Assembly (NCBI GenBank): GCA_019914945.1
Contig: CM034102.1
Location: forward strand, 10,467,501-10,531,500
DNA from: Typha latifolia
Taxonomy: Eukaryota > Streptophyta > Magnoliopsida > Poales > Typhaceae
DNA length: 64,000 bases
Direction: 5' to 3'
Part shown: positions 25,241-34,624 of the stretch, piece by piece
Layout: every line of letters starts with the position of its first letter
Position numbering within the stretch: position 1 is the first letter of the stretch
Notes under the pieces: model-generated
The model's input: the letters and a program-made list of their open reading frames with translations, nothing else
Told to the model about the DNA's origin: nothing
Database searches by the model: none
Made by a program: the position numbers and the translations under genes

Positions 25241-27157
25241 GCGTGATCGAGAATATTTGACTAAATTTGACACTAGAAGTTGCGAAGGCATCTTCTTAGG
25301 GTATTTTAATAATAATAGAGCATACATAGTATTCAATCTTGACACTTCTACTATTATGGAATCTGCTAATGTTATGATAGATGAATCCATGACTGATATA
25401 ATTAAAGCTACTCCTATTTTTGTTTTTGTAGGTACATATGACGAAGAAATTGGAAAGGAGCTTGATTTGGAAATTGAGAATCAGGGCGAGGATAAAGTTG
25501 AAATGAACAAAGATGACTGCAACGTACCAGAACAATCTGCCAGAGTAAAATTAAATCATCCACTGTCACAAGTGATCGGAGACGTGAATGAACCAATTAA
25601 GACAAGACAACAAATCCAAAGTGAGGTATCATTTACTTGTTATACATCTTCTTTTGAACCTAAAAATATGAAGGAAGCATTGTTAGATGATTCTTGGGTT
25701 AATGCTATGCATGAGGAATTAGAGCAATTTAATAGGAATGATGTTTGGTATTTAGTTCCTAGACCTAAGAATGTGAACGTCATTGGAACAAAATGGATAT
25801 ACAAGAATAAAAGTGATGAACATGACAATATAGTTCGAAATAAAGCTAGACTAGTAGCACAGGGATATACTCAGGTTGAGGGTATAGATTTTAATGAGAC
25901 ATTTGCTCCTGTTGCTAGATTAGAGTCTATTCTTATACTGCTTGCTATCGCTTGTCATTTAAAATTGAAATTGTTTCAAATTGATATTAAAAGTGCTTTC
26001 TTGAATGGTACTCTGAATTAAGATATTTATGTGGAACAACCTAAGGGGTTCGAAAATCATAAATTTCATTCTCATGTGTTTAAATTAAAAAAGGCCCTCT
26101 ACGGGCTAAAACAAGCTCTAAGAGCTTGGTATGAGAAGTTGACCACTTTTTTAGTGGATGCGGGGTTCATTTGAGGGGGAGTGGAAAGACATTGTTCATT
26201 AGATGTGTGAACAGGAGTTTAGTTGTGGCTCAAATATATGTGGATGACATTGTCTTCAGGGCAACGAGTCAATCTTTAGCTAAAGAGTTTGTAGATCTCA
26301 TGCACAGTCATTTTAAGATGAGCATGATGGGTGAGTTGAAATTCTTTTTGGGACTTCAAATTACTCAATTGGAAAGAGGGATATTCATCGCTTAAACTAA
26401 ATATGCTAAGGATCTTATGACAAAATTTAGTTTAGAAAATGCAAAACATGCTAGAACTCCTATGAGTACAACTACCAAACTAGGTAAGGATATTTTAGGA
26501 AAAAGTGTTGATCAGACACTATATAGGAGCATGATTGGTAGTCTTTAATACTTAATTGCTAGTAGACCAGACATTGCATTTAGCATCGATGTGTGTGCTA
26601 GGTTTCAGTCTGAACCTAAGGAGACACATTTGTTTGCTGTGAAATGTATCATAAAATATGTCGGTGGCACAGTTGATTTAGGTATCTAGTTTACTTATGA
26701 CTCGGGTGCTATCATATCGGGATACACGGATTCTGATTGGGTAGGTTCATATGACGACAGAAAAAGTACCTCAAGTGGATGTTTTTATATTGGAAACAAT
26801 CTAGTTGCTTGGTATAGTAAGAAACAAAACTCGATATCTTTATCTACTGCGGAGGCCGAGTACATTGCAGTGGAAATTTGTTGTTCTCAATTACTATGGA
26901 TGAAATAGATGGTTAAAGATTATGGCATTGAACAAGATACTATGGTGCTTTATTGTGACAACATGAGTGCTATTAATATATTAAAAAATCATGTTCAACA
27001 CTCGCGTACAAAACATATTGATATTCGAAATCATTTTATACGTGAGTTAGTTGAAGACAAAATAAATTGGAACATGTTGAGATGGATAAACAGTTGGGAG
27101 ATTTGTTTACAAAACCTTTGGATTTATAAAGATTTGAGTATCTTCGTAATTCTTTAG
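25241..27157 (+). pseudogene. Reverse transcriptase and RNase H region of copia 1
   Basis: Open from about 25,239 to 26,018: an integrase C-terminal/linker region, then RT from about 25,670 (EALLDDSWVNAMHEE, KARLVAQGYTQ, FAPVARLESI, FQIDIKSAFLNG). A stop at 26,019 and a frameshift near 26,160-26,175 follow. The catalytic box IYVDDIVF is intact (YVDD at 26,237-26,248). RNase H follows with YTDSDWVGSYDDRKS, STAEAEYIA and YCDNMSAI, again with scattered stops (for example at 26,395, 26,547 and 26,907). Family role: copies the RNA into DNA. The order INT-RT-RH identifies the copia superfamily. Confidence 0.88.
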
Positions 27158-28129
27158 GGATTTGTGCTTTGGATTGATTTTTTTGTGTTTTGGTTTGCGT
27201 ATTTTTTTTATTTCATTTCATTTTTTATAGGTTTTCTTTACTCTAAAATTTTCTCTTTGGTTTTAGTTTCAGATTTGTCGAGAGTCTTTGTTATATAAAA
27301 AAATTGATGCACTCATAGATTCAATAATATACTCTTGACATATAAATATGATTTTTCTCTTGATTATGAGTTATTATAGTCGATTTTGTCATCTTGTATT
27401 ATATTGTATCATTTCTGATTTATTCACTTTCTCGACTATTCTGATAATTAAACTAACTTTAATGCACTCATAACGTATGCATATTCTTGAGTGAGCATGA
27501 CATCATGAAATATATTTTTTAAATAGCTCACTATTGACTTTGATTTGCACAGTTTGACCTCATGGTTAGTCATCAAAAATGTGCTCATAAAAGATCAATG
27601 AAAATGGCTACAATGAGTTAGTGTGAAAGCCATCTTGTTTAGAGTCCAGTTTGACTCAGTATGTTGCTTACAAATTAAATAAATTTTTTTTTCTATTTGT
27701 GAATATCTTCTCGCACATTGTTTGATATGTACTACAAGAAAAGGGCTACCTACTCATGTGTGAAAACTATCATTGCACTTATCTGGTTTCAGTATAAAAA
27801 AAATTATAGGAAAAATTCCTGTTCTGTTATGGAGAATAAGTCGAAAAGTGCAAATTTAAATACTAAGTCGGTTTGACTATTGTGTTGTATCATTGTTTAA
27901 ATAGAAAAGTTTATTTAAGAATAATGTTTCATGTTATCTATGCTCAACTTGCATATGCAAATTGTTATGATCAATCAAGATTAATTTAATTTTGAGTGAT
28001 ACATTAGAATTGATTATAATATACTTTTGATGATTTGATTGATTTGTGTATGACTTATTTAATTTGATTGTCATATTCTATGTCTTGAATCTATTTTGAA
28101 TTTCTAGAAGTGCATCTCCAAAAAGATTT
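27158..28129 (+). other. Spacer between pol and the extra 3' frame of copia 1
   Basis: A+T-rich noncoding stretch. Its first half matches the post-pol region of copia 2 (48,000-48,440 and 53,740-54,058), including GTGTGAAAGCCAT(C) and AAGGGCTACCTA-type words, so it is a genuine part of the element. Confidence 0.7.
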
Positions 28130-28263
28130 TTTTTATTTTCTTAGAATTTTTACTTAAAAAAAAAGGGCGTTCGAACGTAAATTTTTGAGTTAGAACGCAA
28201 AGACTGGAGCGTTCAAACGCGTAGACTGGTGCGTTCGAACGCACTCGAGGGTTCTTTATATAG
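28130..28263 (+). promoter_or_regulatory. Possible internal promoter with TTCGAACGC repeats
   Basis: Four TTCGAACG-type words (GGGCGTTCGAACGTAA, GAGTTAGAACGC, GAGCGTTCAAACGCG, GGTGCGTTCGAACGCACTC) precede TTTATATAG (28,254-28,262), directly upstream of the extra reading frame. The arrangement, palindromes then TATA, repeats the U3 layout of the LTR. Promoter activity is an inference. Confidence 0.4.
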
Positions 28264-29376
28264 TACGTCCGAACCCAAGGGTTTTCATCTTCCATCTTTC
28301 AAACCCTAGAAACCCTTCATTTTCTCCCTCTCAAATCTTCAAGATCTTGGTCTTTTTCATCAATTTTTTCACTTCAAACCCTTTTAGAGGGTAGTTCTCA
28401 TCTGGATCTAGCGTCTTACGCCGAATCTTTTAGTTTTTCTTCACTTTTTGTGAGGTATGATCATCCATCAGTTTCTGATTTTTCTGCCTTGGGGATCGAA
28501 CATATATTTACTGAGCGAGGATGGTCGTCTTTGTGTCGGATGAACGGGACTGCATATGTGAAAGTTGTCAGGGAATTTTTTAGCAATGCCACGGTTTTGG
28601 AATGATGTATACGTTCTACTATCCATGGGGTTTCGATATACTTGGACTCCGATGTCATTCGTGTTGAACTCCAACTTCCTGATGGCGAGTTCCAATATCC
28701 ATCGTCTGATCCGCTTCCTGATGTTAAAGACTATGCTGGTACTGTGTTAATCAAACGGGGAACATTGGAAAGGAAACATGATGCCTCATGCGAAACTGAC
28801 ATTAGTGACTCGCATGCTTCACCTGTTTTGCCTTTACAACGTCACCCCGAAAACTTGACATTCCAGTATTAGTCCGGATCGTGCCTTCTTCATGCGATGC
28901 TGTTGGGGATTTCTATTGATTTGGCTGCTGTGATATACGATTCCATCTTGACAGCTGCACAGAAAGAGGCGACTCGTGAAGGGTTGTCGTTTGGTATTTT
29001 TATTACCAAATTGTGCACTCAGAGTGGAGTGCGAGTGGATGCCTCGGAAGCTTCGCTTATTGCTCAAAAACCGTTAGATCGGATAACTCTTAAGCGGAGT
29101 CAAGCTCATGATCAGCCGTCTCCTCTCAAGCCGTCCTCCTCTTCCGCCGCTGGACGTTCGTCACACCTCGACATTTCTGATGACAGTTCTAACGTTGATT
29201 CATCTCATACTGAGGGGGAGTTATCATAGTTCTCTGATCGTTTCGATCATCTTAGCACTCAGGTGCATGACCTCCATTCGGTCGTGAATGATTTACGAGC
29301 TGAGCAAGCTCGTTAGGGGACCGTACTCGACTCCGTGTTGTCGATTCTTCATCGTCAGTTTCCTCCTAGTTCTTAG
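28264..29376 (+). pseudogene. Extra 3' reading frame of copia 1 (env-like/plant transposon-associated protein)
   Basis: One frame stays readable for about 370 codons, with stops at 28,603, at about 28,870 and after GELS at about 29,229. No ATG is found between the upstream stop (28,261) and the first recognisable part, so the start is lost or supplied by splicing. Features: FTERGWSSLCRMNGTAYVKV near 28,507-28,566, DSDVIRVELQLPDGEF, LLGISIDLAAVIYDSI, a Ser/Pro-rich linker (PLKPSSSSAAGRSS) and a short heptad-like C-terminus. This order resembles the plant retroelement proteins annotated as putative plant transposon protein. In Sirevirus-like elements the slot downstream of pol is often called env-like. 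Envelope function is not demonstrated. Confidence 0.6.
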
Positions 29377-29756
29377 TCTTTGGCATTTGTGTCAAAAAGG
29401 GGGTGGGTGAGTGAGTTTAGAGTGAGTTTAAACGTGTGTTTAGAGTTTAGGTGTTTACTTGTGTAGGGGGAGTACTGGCGTAGGGGGAGTTTTCTAGTTT
29501 AAGTTTACTAGCTAATAACTTTGCTTGAAGATCGTGTGAACTTGTGTTTACTTGAAGATTTTGTGAACTTGTGCTTACTTGAGAACTTGTGAACTTGTTT
29601 GAATTATTTTTTTCACTTCTAGTTATTTTCACTTGATCTTGGATCGGTATATTTTTATTTGCAGGGATTGATGTACTAAATATTCTAGACTTGTTGAATG
29701 CTCATTGTGAATTCCTTGTAATATCTTATAATCTAGATGTTTTGTCACAAATTGCC

Positions 29757-29767
29757 AAAGGGGGAGA
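29757..29767 (+). other. Polypurine tract of copia 1
   Basis: AAAGGGGGAGA one base before the 3' LTR (TGTTAGG at 29,769). Two further GGGGGAG words lie at about 29,466 and 29,484 upstream. Confidence 0.85.
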
Positions 29768-29768
29768 T

Positions 29769-30830
29769 TGTTAGGTTTAAGTGTATTTTTAGATGTGTAT
29801 GAGCTTTATACAAGTCTAGAAAATCTCTGGTTTGAAGAATTGCAAGATTATTGGAGAAAAGTTATGAGTTCACATCGTGTTCACACCGCATTCACAGCGA
29901 GTTCGAACGCGGGCTCACGCGTTCGCACAAATCGAGAGCTGCATTCACAAACGCGTTCAAACGTGGGTACTTGTGTTCACACAGACCGAGAACTGCGTTC
30001 ACAAACGCGTTCGAACGTGGGTACTTGCATTCACACAGATCGAGAGCTGCATTCACAAACACGTTCGAACGCAGGTACATGCGTTCACACAGACCGAGAG
30101 CTGCATTCACAAACGCGTTCGAACGCGGGTACATGCATTCACACAGACCGAGAGCTGCGTTCACAAACGCGTTCGAACGGAACATAAAAAGTTCAAGCTG
30201 TCGCGTTCGAACGCACTTGGGCCCGTACGAACGCACCCGAGGTCAAGTCAGGCCGTTCGAACGCACTCGGGCCTCATTCGAACGCACCAGTGAAGTTTGA
30301 TATTCTTGGACTTTCGTGAGTTCGGATAAGACTTAGATTTGGCTTTATCTTGGAGATTATATATAAGTATTGTGATGCCCTAACTCTAGGGTGGTTGAAG
30401 AAGCAAGATTGAAGGAGACTTCTTGAGGCTACATCGGTTCTTCAATTAACAAGGTCATATTTTTATAAAAAGCTTAATCTTTCGTCTTAAGAGCTATCTA
30501 GACGAAAGATCAATCTCAAGGATTATTGAGGTTGGACATCAATCACGAGAAGCAGTGAATTGTGGGTTCTAGCGAGCAAGACTGAGAGGAACAAAGTCGT
30601 TTGGATCGACGGGTTGTTTTGTGAGTCAGTCTTGTAACTGCTACTATCCTAGTGATTGGTTTTAATCCGAGTTTGGATTCGTGGTATTTTTCAGTTTGGA
30701 TTTTTTCACGTTAAAATCTTGGCGTTCATCTCTGTTTTCATTTTTAATATTTCTTCGAACTTTACTTAAGCGAACGAGTGATATCATTGCCTAGTATTTA
30801 GATATATACTTATGTCTAGGCGTTTTTTCA
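29769..30830 (+). repeat. 3' LTR of copia 1
   Basis: A 1,062-bp LTR, TGTTAGGTTTAAGTG...GCGTTTTTTCA. Relative to the 5' LTR it lacks about 30 bp just after TGTTAGGTTT. It also carries five 54-bp units (29,937-30,182), with several units changed at different CG positions from the 5' copy. The TATA box is at 30,360. Confidence 0.9.
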
Positions 30831-31501
30831 GATGTAGCCTCAAGAATTCTCCTTCAATTGCCTTCACCAACCACCCTAGAGTTAGTGCATCACAATGCTT
30901 TTATATGTACCCAAGATAGAGCCAAATCTAAGTCATATCTGTAATCACGAAAGTCCAAAATTTGCATTTTATGCAGATGCGTTCGAATGCAGCCCGAGTG
31001 CGTTCGAACGGCCTGATTTGTTCTCAGATGCGTTCGAATGGGCCAAAGTGTGTTCAAACACGGTGGCTTGATTTTTCACAAGTTGCATTCGAATGCGCAA
31101 AAACACTCCTCTATATGTGTGAATGTGCTGTGAACGTATGCAGGGTGTGTTCGAACGGAAAAAATAACATTCTCTGTATGTACGAACTCCTACACACGCG
31201 TTCGAACGGCCGGAACGTGTTCTCTATATATGTGAATGCCTGTGCTCGCGTTCGAATAGCCCAAACGCGTTCTTTGTATGTGCGAATGCCTATGTTCGCA
31301 TTCGAACAGCCTGAATGCATTCTCTCTATATATGTGAACTCCTGAGAGCGCTTCAAACGCGGTGTGAATGTGAAAACCTTTCTCTTTTGATCTTGCAATT
31401 CTTCAATTTAAATACTTTCTAGACTTATATAAATATTCATGTACATGTATAAAAATACTTAGCATATTTTGTACACAATTGTCAACATTAAAAACCTAAC
31501 A

Positions 31502-32909
31502 TGATGGATCTCTCACCTCTAGCTGTAAGTTCCTTAAATGGACATGAGGAACATTTGTGATTTGTGTTAAGATAAATCATACAATGAAAATTTCAAGTCT
31601 ATTTGTAAATCTAAACTTCTTTTTGTTGGTTTGTGTGCATCGTTTGAACACAATTTTGATTTCTACCTTTTAACATCTTAATTTTTTTACACGATTTGAC
31701 CATTAACTTAAATTTAGTTTGTACAACTCAATTACATGTGTGTCTATGAATTTGTCAGTACAATGATATTGCACTTACATAGGTTTTCAATATTTGGTAT
31801 GTTTTTAACAAATATTTATAGAACACACGTTGGCTTGTGTTAAGGCTACCATTGTTTGTATAGACGGCAAAAATAGGAAATATTTCGTCTAATTCAAATA
31901 ATTTGTCTACTAAAATGCCTTCTTCTTCTTCTTCTTCTTCGGCATGATGTCTTCTTGTTTGGCCAAAATATAAAGCGAATTGGGAGCATCTCATCCCTAC
32001 ATTCAACTCCCAACATTTTAGTTCAGCCCTATTTTCTCCTCCATTATTTATTAGGAAGCTACATTCATTTAAAATTCTTACAAAATAGCTATAATTGAAT
32101 AATTATATGGAACTCATGTGTCAATTCCTAATCTTAGTTTTCATTTGTTTAACATTATTTTATTAATAATTATTGTGTTTTATATTACAGAGGAGATGAG
32201 TTTCATGGTATGAAGAAGGGTTTAGGTTAGTAAGGTTGTTTGGTAATGTCCTTAGTAACTAACATAATTAGGAGTTTGGTTTAGTTTAGTTAATGAATCT
32301 AATAGTAGGGTACAATTTGTAAATACCAAAAATTATTTTATGGTGTAAACCATAAATACATGAAAGGGTAGGGTGTTAAATGCAAGTTTTCATTTAAAAA
32401 CAATGATAATGACTACATTTGGACAACATTTGTTTGCAAAAGATAGGGTAGTAAATGAGGATAGCCTTTTTTGCATTAGTTACCAAATTGCCCCTATAAG
32501 ATATATTACTATTAATTTTTAAATTGTTTTAAGAATTGTTCTCTAGACTACTAAAACTTAACATCCATCCGTCAATTATACGGTTATTCATCACAAGAGA
32601 CCTTTATAATTTAATTAGTACATGCATCCATACAAATATAGTAAGAAGCATATATATACTGCGAAACTGTTACAGCAGCTACAAAACTTGACTTACTTAT
32701 AGACCTCCCTCTATTCTTGATCATCTCTATTGATCCAAGCTACTAACTCGTGTTACAGCTACAAATCTAAAGAAATCTACCACTGATCCAAACCAACCTA
32801 TCTATATATTGAGAAGTTGAGAGCAGAATGGCAAGATAGTTCACGTCAGAATCCAAACACGAACGAACTTGTCAAGATCACATGGAGTTAAACTATTTCA
32901 TGATCTGCA
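31502..32909. other. Low-copy A+T-rich DNA
   Basis: I see no retroelement similarity. A (TTC)n microsatellite lies at 31,920-31,940. A minus-strand open stretch at 31,755-32,006 contains the resulting Glu run and has no recognisable domain; I do not call it a gene. The right part is upstream or 3'-flanking DNA of the peptide gene. Confidence 0.5.
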
Positions 32910-33325
32910 TCACCGATTTATGGGTCCATTAATTCGAGGTCGAGCCCTGGATCAAGAACAAGAACAAAGAACATGGTTAGCAACTAACTGACTAACTAGT
33001 GATGATGCATACTACTCTACTATTCAGAATTTTATGAGAGATGGAAGAAGACTTGCCTGTTCTGAGTGGGGTTGGAACTGGAAGGTGGTATCCTTCTAAA
33101 GCTCACTCCTGTCTGCTTGATGGGCTTCGTCGCTCTGCCGATCATCGTCTCGTGGTGTTTCTGCCGTGACGGGGGCGACGATCGTGCCCTTGAGGTCGAT
33201 AGCAGCTTTCTGACTCGGTTCATCCCACTGCTAGTGTGCAAGGAATATGAGGAGCTCAAAAGAAATGGCATCAGGAGGAGTAGGAGTATCTGTATACCTA
33301 ACAAAGATCTATGTCTATTCTTCAT
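32910..33325 (-). CDS. Small secreted-peptide precursor (CLE/IDA-like), possibly with a GC-AG intron
   Basis: ATG at 33,325 opens a 97-codon frame to 33,032. The N-terminus is a clear signal peptide (basic MKNRHR, then a Leu-rich core LLGIQILLLLLMPFLL, then small residues). A basic, Ser-rich variable region follows (RVRKLLSTSRARSS), and near the C-terminus FRRIPPSSSNPTQNR. This last box fits the 12-residue CLE pattern (R..P S..N P..N) in 7 positions by my alignment and the IDA pattern (R I P P S ... N) in 6. The CLE Gly at position 6 is Ser here, so the family stays open. Directly after the box is AG|GCAAGT, a strong GC-type donor (exon end 33,057), and GATCCAG| at 32,947 is an acceptor. Splicing out 110 bp would add 12 codons and end at 32,910, giving 101 residues. 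Expected role: an extracellular signalling peptide cut from its precursor. Confidence 0.55.
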
Positions 33326-33409
33326 TCCTCTCTATGAGAGCTATACGAGGCAAGGCAACTGCTTACAAGGGAAGTTGGAACAATGATAGGAGTGGAGAAT
33401 TCATAGGGC

Positions 33410-33424
33410 TATTTATTATTTATC
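33410..33424 (-). promoter_or_regulatory. Possible TATA-like element of the peptide gene
   Basis: On the minus strand GATAAATAATAAATA lies about 85-100 bp upstream of the ATG, a suitable distance for a short 5' leader. It is the best A/T box in the interval but not a consensus TATAAA. Confidence 0.3.
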
Positions 33425-33499
33425 TTCGTAATTTCCTTTTCCTTTTTTTTTTAATTAAACTAGTAAGAGATGCAGTGAATCATGTGATGCATCTTTGAC

Positions 33500-34497
33500 T
33501 GCAAAACAAAAGCTTGATTTGCTCTCTAAGTCTGGAGTGATTAAAAGAGCTCAGTTAGTTTACTGGGCTTGATCGCCATGTGATCGAAGCACGTGATCTT
33601 ATAATTATAATTATTCTTTGGCTAACTGTTTGATTTAATTTTGCCGAAGTTTCTGCAATTCGCCAACCAACCTTCTTTTTGAAATTGGCATCTTGACTGC
33701 TGTAAAGCCGGTGTTGTTTTCTTGTACATAGAGTACATATTAATTTTTAAAGAAAGGAATAGCACTTTGTCCACGCCCAGCAATGCATAATAGATCATAG
33801 GTAGATGGACTTCCAATTATCGATTCGATCGTACTCTCTCTTATCCGAATTTTAGATCAGTAATTGGGTATGTATTTCGATTCATCTGCCCTCGATTGTT
33901 TAAATCCCTATGCGGATCGTACTAAAATAATATCTCTAAATGCGGATATATGCTTAAGTATTTATATAAGTTGGCCATGCTTTTGTTACTGCCAGGCATT
34001 TGTATATATACATTAGTGATACAAAGAATAATAGACTTATTAAGAGATGATGAGTACGTACCTAGTAATATATTATATATATAGCCATCACCTTATATGG
34101 ATTTAGTACACACTCTTATATCTATAAATACCTCTCTTTTCACGCATTTAAGTATCAGTACAAAACATACGCCCATAGCACTAATCACTTCTTTCCTTTT
34201 ACTATTTCCAACTTGGAACTGACACTAGAACTACTTTATGTGTAACTCCACCATCTTACATTGATATTTGCTGGAACCACTACCTCCACATAACTCAACT
34301 ATAGATTAGTTTAACTAATTAGGATTGTTACGTACAAATGAATTAGAAACTAAAGCGAGACACCAGTAAATCTCCGACTCCACATTGGATTCCATCTTAA
34401 ATAATAAGTCAGATCCCCTCTGGTTCTTGGAGATCTGTGCCCCTGAGTTTAAAAACAACTGTAAATGTCAAAGAATAATAATAAAAGGACGAGCTGC
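33500..34497. other. Low-copy intergenic DNA
   Basis: No supported gene. The composition is mixed and no member of the retroelement families above is recognisable. Confidence 0.45.
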
Positions 34498-34522
34498 CTC
34501 TCTCTCTCTCTCTCTCTCTCTC
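34498..34522 (+). repeat. (TC)n microsatellite
   Basis: Twelve consecutive TC dinucleotides. Confidence 0.95.
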
Positions 34523-34624
34523 GTCGCCTGTTCGTATCTATCTATCCACCATCTGACGCGCGCGAGTAGGTCTTCCAATTTGATTGTCAATTGGCATCTT
34601 TGGCAGGGACCCATGTTCCCTGGC

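Larger units (their letters stand above)
21175..30830 (+). mobile_element. Ty1/copia element, Sirevirus-like, near full length (copia 1)
   Basis: A 9,656-bp element with two LTRs (TGTTAGG...TTCA at the 3' copy), a tRNA-Met primer-binding site, gag with two CCHC zinc knuckles, protease, integrase, reverse transcriptase and RNase H in copia order, a further ~1.1-kb reading frame downstream of pol, and a polypurine tract. It is flanked by a perfect 5-bp duplication GATGT (21,170-21,174 and 30,831-30,835). The gag start (ILDGSNYGYWKARM) and the extra 3' frame place it near the Sirevirus lineage by family knowledge; the lineage call is an inference. The coding region carries many stops and at least one frameshift, so it is not autonomous. 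Confidence 0.92.
20774..31501 (-). mobile_element. Copia-family solo LTR, minus strand, split by the intact copia element
   Basis: Present as 20,774-21,174 and 30,836-31,501. Read on the minus strand it begins TGTTAGGTTTTTAATG at 31,501 and ends GGTATTTTTCA at 20,774. Flanks are GGATG (20,769-20,773) and TGATG (31,502-31,506), a 5-bp target-site duplication with one mismatch. The two parts join exactly at the GATGT duplication of the inserted copia element. Its upstream region holds diverged TTCGAACG repeats (30,980-31,370) whose wording (CGTTCTTTGTATGTGCGAA) resembles the gypsy LTR module more than the 54-bp array of the intact element. Confidence 0.85.

Noticed and set aside
29768..30300. 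Three overlapping open frames with an 18-residue repeat (CVHTDRELRSQTRSN and similar), also at 21,357-21,644
   Set aside because: The period of the LTR tandem array is 54 bp, a multiple of three, so all frames stay open. The peptides are translations of the LTR array, with no independent start or codon signal.
31755..32006. Minus-strand 83-codon frame with a Glu run
   Set aside because: The Glu run comes from a TTC microsatellite and the rest matches no family I know. No promoter or splice context supports it.
33066..33386. Plus-strand 106-codon frame opposite the peptide gene
   Set aside because: The minus-strand frame has a clear signal peptide, a peptide-like C-terminal box and splice signals. 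The plus frame shows no domain.
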